Shown here in pieces: positions 54,019 through 64,000 of a stretch of DNA of 64,000 bases. The position numbers and the translations under genes are program-made. This DNA comes from JALNZF01 sp964447405 (GTDB lineage: Bacteria > Nitrospirota > UBA9217), in NCBI GenBank assembly GCA_964447405.1, contig CAYUSP010000003.1, positions 124,001 to 188,000 of the forward strand, given 5' to 3'. The notes beneath the pieces are model-generated. The model ran no database searches. It was not told where the DNA came from and saw only the letters and a list, made by a program, of their open reading frames with translations. The first letter of the stretch is position 1; every line of letters starts with the position of its first letter.

Positions 54019-54891
54019 CTATAGTTTCAGTTTTTTCAGATAATTCCGGAACTCGTGTCCGAACTCATGGTTCTGCAGGCCGAACTCGACTGTGGCTTTT
54101 AAAAATCCGAGTTTGTCGCCCGCGTCGTGACGTATCCCCTGGAACTCAAATGCATAGATCGGCTGTTTTTGCTTGAGCAGTTTAAGCCCGTCGGTAAGCT
54201 GTATCTCTCCGCCTTTTCCCGGCCTGGTCAACTCGAGGGCGGGGAAAATTTCCGGTGTAAGGATGTAGCGGCCGATGATCGCGAGATTGGAGGGCGCATC
54301 GGACGGCAAGGGCTTTTCAACAAGGTCTTTCACGAGATAGACTCCATCCTCGATCTTTTTTGCGTCGATGATGCCGTACTGCTGCGTCTGGGATTTCGGA
54401 ACTTTCTGTATCGCCAGGATCGTGGATGGATATCGTTTATGCACTTCCATCATCTGCTTGAGCGCGGGCACTTCGGCATCGATGATGTCATCTCCAAGCA
54501 GAACAGCAAAAGGCTCGTCACCGATGACCCGTTTCGCGGTCAGGACCGCATGTCCAAGCCCCAGGGCTTTTTTCTGACGGATATAGCAGAAGGTCACCAG
54601 ATTCGCGATGCGCTGCACTTCGTCGAGCAGTTTATGTTTGCCTTTTGCCTTGAGGTCCTCTTCGAGTTCAAATGCCACGTCAAAGTGGTCCTCGATGGAC
54701 CGTTTGCCCCTGCCCGTGATCAGCACAATCTCTTCAATGCCCGAGGCTACCGCCTCCTCCACCACATACTGGATAAGCGGCTTGTCTACAAGAGGCATCA
54801 TCTCCTTGGGAGAGGCCTTGGTAGCAGGCAGGAACCGGGTCCCCAGGCCCGCTGCCGGGAATATGGCTTTGGTAATTTGCTTATTTGTCAT
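54019..54891 (-). CDS. galU: UTP-glucose-1-phosphate uridylyltransferase
   Basis: GalU makes UDP-glucose for envelope polysaccharides. This 290-aa protein has the nucleotidyltransferase N-terminus AIFPAAGLGTRFLPATKASPKEM, the VDKPLIQYVVEEA motif, and the metal Asp in LLGDDIID. VEKPLPSDAPSNLAIIGRYIL is also diagnostic. The ATG at 54891 matches the family start; upstream in-frame sequence overlaps mlaD and is not conserved. Confidence 0.95.
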   Translation of the reverse strand: MTNKQITKAIFPAAGLGTRFLPATKASPKEMMPLVDKPLIQYVVEEAVASGIEEIVLITGRGKRSIEDHFDVAFELEEDLKAKGKHKLLDEVQRIANLVTFCYIRQKKALGLGHAVLTAKRVIGDEPFAVLLGDDIIDAEVPALKQMMEVHKRYPSTILAIQKVPKSQTQQYGIIDAKKIEDGVYLVKDLVEKPLPSDAPSNLAIIGRYILTPEIFPALELTRPGKGGEIQLTDGLKLLKQKQPIYAFEFQGIRHDAGDKLGFLKATVEFGLQNHEFGHEFRNYLKKLKL

Positions 54892-54955
54892 GGTATTGTG
54901 GCCTATTCTAGGTGCATCTCGGCGAAATGTCAAGGAAAGACGCCTCGCTGCCCCC

Positions 54956-56368
54956 TCATTTCGGTATCGGCACGCTCCCCAGCAAATACTTGAGGTCGTC
55001 ATCATCAAAACGCAGGCCAATTCCCAGGAAGGGCGCCGCCCGTCTGGCATTCAGCGCGTTGTCGTAACCTGCGTTCAGGAACAGCACCTTACCGATGCTG
55101 AAATTAGCGGTCGCTTTCACATGGGCATTCTCGTTATCAGGCTCCTTACTGTTGAAATTCCATCCCTCGATGCTGAATTTTATCTTGTCGTCAAAAGCAA
55201 AATAATCAGCCCCGATACCACCCGTGGATTCCAGCAGACCAAGGCGGAGCGCCAGGTTGCCCCATCGCTTCGCGAACTCAACGCTGAACTTCAGCTTATC
55301 CTCATAGGTCTCGTAGACCACCGTCGATCCCGGAGGAGTGGACGACTGCACTGACCGGTTATAGTTCGCGAAGGGATCCGACGTGAGCTCGACGATATAG
55401 TATTTATCCTTCTGGGGCTTGAGTTCGATGGTCGCGTAAGCCTTGCCCTGCGGGAACATATATTCCTCCCGGAAACCAACGACCGTCTTCATCCGTTCGA
55501 TCCGAGAAACATAATCGCCGATCCCCTTGGCAGCGCTGTCGATGTTGTTGTACATCCCTTCGTCATTTACCAGCTTGCCGATCGTACCCTCACCGCGGTC
55601 GATCTTGCGCGCTGCGCTCTCAATGGAGGTCAGCGCCAATTCGGCGCTCTTCGACGCCTCCCTGACGTTCTCCATCGTCATCTTCAGATTGTCCCGGTTC
55701 TCGCCCACGACGCCGTTCAGACTCGCGACCAGTTCGTTCAGCCTCACCACAAGTTCGCTGCCGTCGCCCCGCAGCGTATGCGAGAACTCCTTGATGTTCG
55801 CGGTCGTCTGCCGCAGGTCATGGAGTATGTCCTCCATGGAACGGGCTCCCCGCTCTGTCCCGAACACCTGGCTCAGCGAAGCAGTTACCTGTTTGATATC
55901 GTCCGCAATGGAGGACAGCTGATTGATCAGCTTGTCCACATCGCTTGGCGATACCGTTGCAGGCACGCGTTCATTGTTTCCGAAGAAGGCGGAGCCGGCC
56001 GCAGCCGTCTGTTGCGCGCCATTCTTCTTGACCGGTACGAATTCCACATATTTTTCCCCGAGCAGGCCCATGGTCTTTATCATGGCCTCGGACCCGCGCA
56101 GGATCTTCACTTCAGGGTCGATCCGCATGGTGACCCGCGCGCGACTGTCCTCCAGTTCGACCTTCTCGACCACACCGATCTTGACGCCCGCCATCCTGAC
56201 GGAAGACTTGGTATCGAGGCCGGCAACCGAGTCGAACGCGGCCTGAAGTACATAGCCATTCTTCTCACCGAACTGATATTTTCCCACCGCAAAGGTCATG
56301 TACAGAAGAACGATTGACCCGACGATGACCAGCAGCCCGACTTTGGCCTCTGCACTCAATTTGTTCAT
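54956..56368 (-). CDS. mlaD: MlaD-type MCE-domain protein with long C-terminal extension
   Basis: The periplasmic substrate-binding subunit of a phospholipid ABC transporter. An N-terminal anchor helix (VGLLVIVGSIVLLYM) is followed by one MCE domain (AAFDSVAGLDTKSSVRMAGVKIGVVEKVEL, then TMGLLGEKYVEFVP). A helical, coiled-coil-like stretch occupies residues ~140-290. The last ~170 residues are beta-rich with alternating patterns (KAYATIELKPQKDKYYIVELTSD, ending GIGLRFDDDDLKYLLG), like an outer-membrane barrel segment. At 470 aa it is far longer than E. coli MlaD (183 aa). AGGAG precedes the ATG. Confidence 0.88.
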   Translation of the reverse strand: MNKLSAEAKVGLLVIVGSIVLLYMTFAVGKYQFGEKNGYVLQAAFDSVAGLDTKSSVRMAGVKIGVVEKVELEDSRARVTMRIDPEVKILRGSEAMIKTMGLLGEKYVEFVPVKKNGAQQTAAAGSAFFGNNERVPATVSPSDVDKLINQLSSIADDIKQVTASLSQVFGTERGARSMEDILHDLRQTTANIKEFSHTLRGDGSELVVRLNELVASLNGVVGENRDNLKMTMENVREASKSAELALTSIESAARKIDRGEGTIGKLVNDEGMYNNIDSAAKGIGDYVSRIERMKTVVGFREEYMFPQGKAYATIELKPQKDKYYIVELTSDPFANYNRSVQSSTPPGSTVVYETYEDKLKFSVEFAKRWGNLALRLGLLESTGGIGADYFAFDDKIKFSIEGWNFNSKEPDNENAHVKATANFSIGKVLFLNAGYDNALNARRAAPFLGIGLRFDDDDLKYLLGSVPIPK

Positions 56369-56388
56369 GAGAACTCCTGCTCCTGTTA

Positions 56389-57141
56389 TTAATCCGCGGT
56401 AATCGGCCCCACAGCGCTGCCGGTTATAAACTGCCGCACGATCGGATTCGATGTGTTCCGTATCTGGTCAGGGGTCCCGATCTCCTGTATCTCCCCCTTG
56501 TAGAGCATCGCGATCCGGTCGGATATCTTGTAAGCACTCTGCATATCATGCGTGATGGCCACTGACGTCACACCCAGCTTCTTTCTCAGGTCGACGATGA
56601 GATCGTTGATGGAATCAGCGGTGATCGGATCCAGGCCTGTCGTAGGCTCGTCATAGAGAATGATCTCCGCGTCCATGCAGATGGCGCGCGCGAGCCCGAC
56701 CCTCTTTTTCATACCACCGGACAGCTCCGATGGCATTTTATCCTCAACATCCTTCAGACCGACCAGGGCAAGCTTTTCCGTGGTGATCTTCCGGATCTCC
56801 CGGTCTGACAGCCTTGTGTGCTGCTTTAACCCGAAACCCACGTTTTCCCAGACAGACAGCGAATCGAAAAGCGCCGCCATCTGGAACAGCATGCCGAACT
56901 TTTTCCTGATCTCGTTCAAGTTGAATTCATCAAGCTCGTTCAGCACCTGCCCTGCCACCACAACGCGCCCCCGGTCCGGAAACAGGAGCCCGATGACGTG
57001 CTTGATCAGCACGCTTTTGCCGCTTCCGCTGCCGCCGATGACGGTCATGCTTTCGCCTTTTTCCACGGTCAGGTTCACGCCGCGCAGCACAGGATGGCTG
57101 CCGAAGCTCTTGTGCAAACCAATGATCTCGATCATCGCCAT
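56389..57141 (-). CDS. mlaF: ABC transporter ATPase MlaF
   Basis: The ATPase of the Mla phospholipid transporter, 250 aa. Walker A is GGSGSGKS, the Q-loop in GMLFQMAALFDSL, the signature ELSGGMKKRVGLARA, Walker B LYDEPTTGLDP and the switch His in AITHDMQSA. The order MlaE-F-D on one strand with short gaps is the canonical operon. Confidence 0.95.
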   Translation of the reverse strand: MAMIEIIGLHKSFGSHPVLRGVNLTVEKGESMTVIGGSGSGKSVLIKHVIGLLFPDRGRVVVAGQVLNELDEFNLNEIRKKFGMLFQMAALFDSLSVWENVGFGLKQHTRLSDREIRKITTEKLALVGLKDVEDKMPSELSGGMKKRVGLARAICMDAEIILYDEPTTGLDPITADSINDLIVDLRKKLGVTSVAITHDMQSAYKISDRIAMLYKGEIQEIGTPDQIRNTSNPIVRQFITGSAVGPITAD

Positions 57142-57145
57142 GGCG

Positions 57146-57946
57146 TCACCACAAGAGCGCGGAGAGAAAATAATCGAGAATAAGGATCAGCATGCACGAA
57201 ATCACAACAGCGCCCGTGGTCGCCTTGCCGACCCCCTCCGCTCCGCCTTCAGTATTAAACCCTTTATAACAGCCGATGATTCCGATGACCGCACCGAACA
57301 CCAGCGCTTTGATGAGGCCGTACCAGATGTCCGTTACCTCGGTGAAATCGATGCTGTTGTTGATATAGGTCACCGGATTCGTTCCCAGCACCTTTACACC
57401 GACAAAGTACCCGCCCGTGATGCCGATGATCGTGCCCACGATGGAAAGGAAGAACATCATCAGCGTACTTGCCAGGAACCGGGGCACTACGAGATATTTC
57501 ATGGGATTCGTGGCAAGCGTGGAGAGAGCATCTATCTGCTCCGTGACCCGCATGGTGCCGAGCTCCGCAGCCATGGAGGCTCCAGCCCTGCCGGCCACCA
57601 TCAGGCCGGTAAGGACCGGTCCCAGTTCCCTGGTCATGGACAGGGACACGACCGTTCCAATGAGAGACTCCGCGCCGAACCGTTTGAATCCGGTATAGCT
57701 CTGAAGAGCAAGCACCATGCCCGTGGACAGCGCTGTGGTCAGAACCACCGGCACGGAATTGAATCCGATCTGTTCCATCTGCTTCAGCAGATTTTTGAAA
57801 TAGAACGGACGGCTGAACGTCCAGCGGAGCGTCTGGCCGAAAAACATAAGCACTCCGCCCACTTCACTGATCAATGCGGATGTTTTCCGGCCAAGTCGTT
57901 CCAGGCTGTTATAGATAAATCCGTGGGACCCTGCTGCTGATTCCAC
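57146..57946 (-). CDS. mlaE: ABC transporter permease MlaE
   Basis: The inner-membrane permease of the Mla system, 266 aa with about five membrane segments. Conserved parts are GFNSVPVVLTTALSTGMVLALQ, the coupling region LGTMRVTEQIDAL, and ELGPVLTGLMVAGRAGA. The GTG start is preceded by AGGTG and overlaps the end of alr by 38 nt, so alr and mla genes are one transcription unit. Confidence 0.94.
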   Translation of the reverse strand: MESAAGSHGFIYNSLERLGRKTSALISEVGGVLMFFGQTLRWTFSRPFYFKNLLKQMEQIGFNSVPVVLTTALSTGMVLALQSYTGFKRFGAESLIGTVVSLSMTRELGPVLTGLMVAGRAGASMAAELGTMRVTEQIDALSTLATNPMKYLVVPRFLASTLMMFFLSIVGTIIGITGGYFVGVKVLGTNPVTYINNSIDFTEVTDIWYGLIKALVFGAVIGIIGCYKGFNTEGGAEGVGKATTGAVVISCMLILILDYFLSALLW

Positions 57947-59081
57947 AAAGCACCTCGTAAGCTATTGTTTCCGTTCGAGCAGCAAGGTCATCGGCGGTGA
58001 TGCTCTGGCCGCCCCGGCTGCCAAGCAATACTACTTCATCCCCTTCACACGCGCCAGGCACATCCGTGACATCGATCATGCACATGTCCATGCATACGCG
58101 TCCCACTACGGGAACGCGCACACCACGGACGAGCGCCTCTCCCTTGTTGGAGAGTCCGCGGCTGTAGCCGTCGGCATAACCAGCCGGCACCGTAGCGATG
58201 ATACTCTGCCGAAGTGTCGTATAGGTACGTCCGTAGCTTAAGGGGATGCCAGGCGGAACTTTTTTTATGAACGCAATGCGCGTGACGAATGACAAGACGG
58301 GGCGCAGGCCGGCGCTTCGCGCCCGCTCTTCCAGAGGATCATATCCGTACAACATCAGCCCGGGCCTGACCATGGTGAACAGGGCGCGGTGATAATCAAG
58401 CACGGCTGCGCTGTTCGCCGCATGCCGGACAGGGATTGCCATACCCCGTTCCTCGAGCGTCCCTAATAGTCTCTCGAAGCGATCCAACTGCCGCGCCGCG
58501 AATTGTTTGTCCCGTAAATCAGCATCCGCAAAATGCGTCATCAATCCGTTTACTGAAAGGCCGCCCAGTTGCAAAAGACCTGCAATAAAATCAGGCGCAT
58601 CCTCGGGAGATATGCCGATTCTGCCCATCCCCGTGTCCACCTTCACGTGCACGGTGATAAGCGTTTTCCGCTTCTTTGCGGCTTCGGACAGTGCCCGCGC
58701 CACAGTCAAATCAAACACGATCGGGATCAGGTTGTACTCCAGCACCGCTTCGGCCTGCGCGGGGAAGAGCGCCGCCATGAGCAGGATCGGCACTTGGATA
58801 CCAGCTGCCCGGAGTTCTCTGCCTTCTTCAACGAGGGCGACACCCAGCATGTCAACACCCAATGACACGAGACGCCGGGAAACTTCCACGGCCCCGTGTC
58901 CATAAGCGTTTGCCTTGACTATTGCCAGGATTTGCCGACCATCCGCAAGACGCTCCACCTGTTGGAAATTATGAGCGAGAGCAGCCAGATCAATCACCGC
59001 GCAGGTAGGCCTCTCGGATGCGGGTAACGAGGTCGCCTGGACCGGTCCGCATGCCCCGTGCTCAGTGGATGGTGCTCTCAT
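57909..59081 (-). CDS. alr: Alanine racemase
   Basis: A PLP enzyme making D-alanine for peptidoglycan. In the 390-aa protein the PLP lysine is in AIVKANAYGHGAVEV. The barrel motif VHVKVDTGMGRIG, SYGRTYTT with a catalytic Tyr region, and GRVCMDMCMIDVTD complete the family pattern. The ATG at 59081 has GAGGAG 4 nt upstream. It overlaps a small zinc-ribbon gene by 20 nt. Confidence 0.95.
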   Translation of the reverse strand: MRAPSTEHGACGPVQATSLPASERPTCAVIDLAALAHNFQQVERLADGRQILAIVKANAYGHGAVEVSRRLVSLGVDMLGVALVEEGRELRAAGIQVPILLMAALFPAQAEAVLEYNLIPIVFDLTVARALSEAAKKRKTLITVHVKVDTGMGRIGISPEDAPDFIAGLLQLGGLSVNGLMTHFADADLRDKQFAARQLDRFERLLGTLEERGMAIPVRHAANSAAVLDYHRALFTMVRPGLMLYGYDPLEERARSAGLRPVLSFVTRIAFIKKVPPGIPLSYGRTYTTLRQSIIATVPAGYADGYSRGLSNKGEALVRGVRVPVVGRVCMDMCMIDVTDVPGACEGDEVVLLGSRGGQSITADDLAARTETIAYEVLCGISSRVPRIYL

Positions 59082-59256
59082 TGATCTCCTCAAAGGTATT
59101 TGACGCCGGCATGATGTCTATCTTGTCGAATGATTGCGCGCATTCCAGGCATTCCCAGTGGTGGATGGTCCAATACTCAAAATCCATCTCCAGCCCATAA
59201 TCGTCTTCCTGGAATAAATTTGTCCCCCCGCAATAGGGGCACATGATCGGGTCCAT
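59062..59256 (-). CDS. Small zinc-ribbon protein
   Basis: A 64-aa protein with CPYC near residue 6 and CLEC about 29 residues later, a four-cysteine zinc ribbon. The rest is acidic (FQEDDYGLEMDFEYWTIHHWE). The ATG at 59256 has a strong GGAGG site 7 nt upstream, which together with the 20-nt overlap with alr supports a real gene. The function is unknown. Confidence 0.75.
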   Translation of the reverse strand: MDPIMCPYCGGTNLFQEDDYGLEMDFEYWTIHHWECLECAQSFDKIDIMPASNTFEEINESTIH

Positions 59257-59538
59257 GATTTTTCCTCCGATCTCCATTCAACATGCCCAACCCGGACGCG
59301 GAATGAGATCAAACAGAACTCTCTGGTCAGCTGGCAAAACAGCCCTCTCACCAAGGCTTTCTGAGCAGGAGAATTCCTGGCGGTTTATCGCGTGAAGAAT
59401 TTTAAAAATCTCCGTATTTTCAGAAGGTTTGTAAGATTAAATTTACTTTATCACAGGGAAGTACGTTTTGCAAAGATTTTTTGCCGGCGTCATGCAGAGT
59501 GTTCAATCGGGCTGAAAAGACTTGTGGTCAAAAAGTTT

Positions 59539-60807
59539 TCACCTGCGGCGATGTTCCTGAAGGCTTTTTTTTGTGATAGTACCCACTATCATCAGATCCC
59601 TGCCTATAAACTGAGTCGTCATATGATCCAGTTTGATAGCTCCGAGAAGTCTTGCCGGGGACGCACCCCCGATTGAGCTTCGCGAGTCAGTGCCAGTCAT
59701 AAGCGTAGGCGCGATGAACATGACGATCTTGTCGACAATGCCGGCCATGAGAGCCGACGCATGCACTTCCGCACCGCCTTCTATGAGCACGGACATGATC
59801 CCGAAGCTTCCGAGCATGTTCATGAGGTGTTTGAAGTCAACCTTGCCGTCCTTTTGTTTGACGAGTAGTATTTCCGCGCCCGCATCAAGCAGCCCGGCCA
59901 GCTTATCCTTGGGCATAAGTTCCGTTGTGGCGATGGTCGTTTTTGCCAATGATTTCTGATTCAGCACTTTCGCATTGAGCGGGGTCCTCAATTTTGTGTC
60001 TACGATGATCCGATGAGGGTCCCGTCCCCCGGGAATCCGCGTAGTAAGGGAAGGATCGTCCTTCAGTATGGTATTGATGCCTACCAGGATGGCATCATTG
60101 GCATCGCGCAAGCGATGCCCTTCTTCGCGCGCCTTCTCACCGGTGATCCATTTCGACTCGCCTTTGGCTGTTGCGATCTTGCCGTCCAGCGTCTGAGCGA
60201 TCTTGAGTGTCACGAACGGGATGCCGGTGGTTACGTGTTTGATGAATGCTTCATTCAGCGCTTTTGCATCATTCTCACACACTCCTGTGGTAACTTCAAT
60301 TCCCGCCCTTTTTAAGACCTTGACACCGCCACCCGATACACGCGGATTTGGATCGATCATCGCCACGACCACCCGCTTCACTTTGCTCTGGATTACGAGG
60401 GGGCAGCACGGCGGCGTTCTCTTGTTCGTATGCGAGCAGGGTTCGAGCGTCACGTACAGTGTCGCGCCTTTCGCCTTTGCACCGGCTTTCGTGAGCGCGA
60501 TCGCCTCGGCATGGGGTTGACCGGCCTTTTTATGATACCCCGTGGCAATGACCTTGTTGTTCTTCACCACCACGGCGCCGACCATCGGATTCGGGCTCGT
60601 CCTGCTTTTGGCCTTTGCCGCGAGCCGGAGGGCCATGCGCATGTATTTTTCGTCTGGAGAGTTGTTACTCATAACTTTGGATACTGTTCTTTTCATTTTA
60701 ATTTTTTCTCGCATGTCGTCAAAATCCACAGCTTTGCCACTAGTCTTCAGAACTCCTTTGTAGTCTCTAAGGGTCTTTAACGATTTATTCGTATTTTTCT
60801 GAATCAT
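59539..60807 (-). CDS. ribD: Riboflavin biosynthesis deaminase/reductase with N-terminal extension
   Basis: The bifunctional enzyme for steps 2-3 of riboflavin synthesis. The deaminase domain has the zinc motif PHAEAIAL and EPCSHTNKRTPPC. The reductase domain follows (VTLKIAQTLDGKIAT, GINTILKDDPSLTTR, and LIEGGAEVHASAL). The first ~45 residues (MIQKNTNKSLKTLRDYKGVL, then basic) are not part of RibD. The distal start at 60807 has an AGGA site and follows the Doc stop by 10 nt; the ATG at 60672 would give the standard enzyme. No ribB/A or ribE is in view. Confidence 0.9.
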   Translation of the reverse strand: MIQKNTNKSLKTLRDYKGVLKTSGKAVDFDDMREKIKMKRTVSKVMSNNSPDEKYMRMALRLAAKAKSRTSPNPMVGAVVVKNNKVIATGYHKKAGQPHAEAIALTKAGAKAKGATLYVTLEPCSHTNKRTPPCCPLVIQSKVKRVVVAMIDPNPRVSGGGVKVLKRAGIEVTTGVCENDAKALNEAFIKHVTTGIPFVTLKIAQTLDGKIATAKGESKWITGEKAREEGHRLRDANDAILVGINTILKDDPSLTTRIPGGRDPHRIIVDTKLRTPLNAKVLNQKSLAKTTIATTELMPKDKLAGLLDAGAEILLVKQKDGKVDFKHLMNMLGSFGIMSVLIEGGAEVHASALMAGIVDKIVMFIAPTLMTGTDSRSSIGGASPARLLGAIKLDHMTTQFIGRDLMIVGTITKKSLQEHRRR

Positions 60808-60817
60808 AATAATATTC

Positions 60818-61207
60818 CTATTTCTCTACCGGTATGACATGTTTTATTAGCCATGCCGCTGCCTCGTCACTCGTATTTTTTTTAACAGCCATATTCAATG
60901 CAAACCGCTCAAGTTCCTCCTGGGACGCTACAAGACGCAGGCCGTTTTTGGCAAGAAAAACGCCGGTTGCCGTAATTGCCGTCCTTTTGTTCCCGTCAAG
61001 AAACGGATGATTCCTAGCCAGGGACTCCATGAGAGCTGCTGCTTTCGAGATCATGTCGGGATAAAGATCGTCTCCGCCGAATGTAGCCTGTGGCCTGGAC
61101 ACCGCGGATTGTAAAAGTCCGATGTCCCTAACACCATGTGCGCCCCCTGTCTCATCGATAATTCTTGAATGGACAAAAAGCACCTGTTCTGCTGTCAGGT
61201 ATTTCAC
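60818..61207 (-). CDS. Doc-type Fic-fold toxin
   Basis: A 129-aa death-on-curing toxin. The catalytic Fic loop HPFLDGNKRTA matches HxFxxGNKR, and the N-terminal LTAEQVLFVHSRIIDETGG is typical of Doc, which phosphorylates EF-Tu. The GTG start overlaps the antitoxin stop (GTGA), the usual arrangement of a toxin-antitoxin pair. Confidence 0.92.
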   Translation of the reverse strand: MKYLTAEQVLFVHSRIIDETGGAHGVRDIGLLQSAVSRPQATFGGDDLYPDMISKAAALMESLARNHPFLDGNKRTAITATGVFLAKNGLRLVASQEELERFALNMAVKKNTSDEAAAWLIKHVIPVEK

Positions 61208-61452
61208 TTTTTCGCCAGTTCCTTTAGAGCGGGACGGTAACGTTCAATGAAATCATTTACCTGGGCGACGAATTCCTTGTCCACTCCTTTGGGGTATTTT
61301 TTCTTACGCACCGGCTCGATCATGATGCGATCATGGTCTTCGTCAAGAGACACCTCGACCTCGGAGCCCACGGCAAGATCGAGTTTGCTGAGATAGTCAG
61401 CTGGGATAGACACTCCCTTACTGTTGCCGACGGCGAATACTTTTCTGTGCAT
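61204..61452 (-). CDS. AbrB/MazE-type antitoxin
   Basis: An 82-aa protein. The N-terminal swapped-hairpin DNA-binding domain reads VFAVGNSKGVSIPADYLSKLDLAVGSEVEV. A C-terminal helix (VAQVNDFIERYRPALKELAKK) would bind and neutralise the toxin. AGGAGGTG precedes the ATG. Doc is classically paired with Phd; pairing with an AbrB-type antitoxin is known but less common. Confidence 0.9.
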   Translation of the reverse strand: MHRKVFAVGNSKGVSIPADYLSKLDLAVGSEVEVSLDEDHDRIMIEPVRKKKYPKGVDKEFVAQVNDFIERYRPALKELAKK

Positions 61453-61469
61453 ACAGCACCTCCTGATAC

Positions 61470-61508
61470 GTTATAACCCCATTATAACAAAATGTCCTAT
61501 GCTGTAAA
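61470..61508 (-). promoter_or_regulatory. Toxin-antitoxin promoter with palindromic operator
   Basis: On the minus strand TTTACA (61508-61503) and TATAAT (61486-61481) are 16 nt apart. A perfect inverted repeat GTTATAA-5 nt-TTATAAC (61470-61488) covers the -10 box, as expected for autorepression by the AbrB-type antitoxin. Confidence 0.75.
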
Positions 61509-61561
61509 GATTTTTTTGAACTTGCAATTCCCTATCTTACTAAAGGGCCATTAAATAGGTT

Positions 61562-61778
61562 CCTCCCCCTCGATGGGGGAGGTTAGGTGGGGGTGACGGC
61601 AGCCGGTGCATCACCCTCCCCTTGCCCCTCCCATCAAGGGAGGGGAGATGTTAGGATACCCGTAGCTTTCAGCGGTGAGGTTCTTGAGCCTGCACCAAAC
61701 ACCAAGGGCGGCCTTGTGGGCCGCCCTTGTAATTCATACTGGATCCCCGATGGAATCATTCGGGGATGACGCATGGCG

Positions 61779-61781
<3 letters not shown>
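61562..61781. repeat. Cluster of palindromic hairpins downstream of ppdK
   Basis: Five clean hairpins lie in 220 nt: CCTCCCCC/GGGGGAGG (61562-61582), CCCCTCCC/GGGAGGGG (61625-61645), AAGGGCGGCC/GGCCGCCCTT (61704-61728), ATCCCCGA/TCGGGGAT (61743-61767) and TGACGC/GCGTCA (61767-61781, over the ppdK stop). The 10-bp GC-rich stem could act in transcription termination or mRNA protection. The rest looks like dispersed REP-type repeats. Together with the operator region it fills the 326-nt gap between ppdK and the antitoxin. Confidence 0.7.

Positions 61782-64000
<2,219 letters not shown>

Noticed and set aside
59278..59538. Possible small gene or RNA between ribD and the zinc-ribbon gene
   Set aside because: AT-rich sequence with no ribosome site, conserved motif or strong hairpin; I see nothing to annotate.

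Overview
This is about 64 kb of a Gram-negative, flagellated bacterium. Evidence for that is an MlaD/F/E phospholipid-transport operon, many surface-polysaccharide genes and a FlgT-like flagellar protein. Base composition is moderately GC-rich in the housekeeping flanks and more AT-rich between roughly 32.6 and 37.5 kb. The gene content resembles Desulfobacterota or Nitrospirota, but no marker here fixes the phylum. I recognised no rRNA, tRNA, CRISPR array or insertion sequence.

Layout. (1) 0-8.1 kb: a 5'-truncated FlgT-like gene on the plus strand, then a minus-strand run of patatin phospholipase, glycerophosphodiester phosphodiesterase, GlpD, an atypical FolD and two membrane or exported proteins. 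The first three form a logical lipid-to-dihydroxyacetone-phosphate salvage route. (2) 8.3-32.5 kb: a plus-strand glycan island that opens with a winged-helix regulator carrying its own palindromic operator. It holds a complete predicted CMP-pseudaminic acid pathway (PseB, PseC, SpsF/PseF-like, PseG, PseH, PseI) interleaved with a B12-binding radical SAM enzyme, a Gfo/Idh oxidoreductase and a class III aminotransferase. Next come two methyltransferases, two large GT-B-like proteins and a Wzx flippase. The last part is an unusual module: an aldolase fused to an MptE/Maf-like domain, a PfkB sugar kinase, two paralogous CMP-sugar synthetases, a dehydroquinate-synthase-like cyclase and an SDR. It ends at a hairpin terminator. 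(3) 32.6-43.2 kb: methyltransferase, two SPASM-like radical SAM proteins, a third large GT-B-like protein, asparagine synthase, a heparinase-like protein and two GT2 glycosyltransferases. (4) 43.2-49.8 kb: the only minus-strand block inside the island. Its two ends carry the membrane half and the TPR half of what looks like a single TMTC-type glycosyltransferase, which implies an inversion of about 6 kb that cut the gene in two. (5) 49.8-64 kb: minus-strand housekeeping genes (DUF2062, thiL, lon, galU, mlaD, mlaF, mlaE, alr, a zinc ribbon, ribD), an AbrB-Doc toxin-antitoxin pair, a cluster of palindromic hairpins, and pyruvate phosphate dikinase running off the right edge.

How the parts fit. 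PseB-C-H-G-I-F would make CMP-pseudaminic acid, probably decorated by the extra enzymes. The module at 26.2-32.5 kb has the parts to build, activate and possibly transfer a second, undescribed ulosonic-type sugar made with pyruvate-aldolase chemistry rather than a PEP-dependent NeuB-type synthase. The flippase, GT2 enzymes, large GT-B-like proteins and the polyprenyl-phosphate-sugar set (GT2 + DUF2304 + TMTC) would assemble and export surface glycans or glycosylate proteins. The strongest leads are the second sugar pathway, the split TMTC gene, and the FolD lacking its catalytic lysine. All functions are inferred from sequence motifs read by eye.
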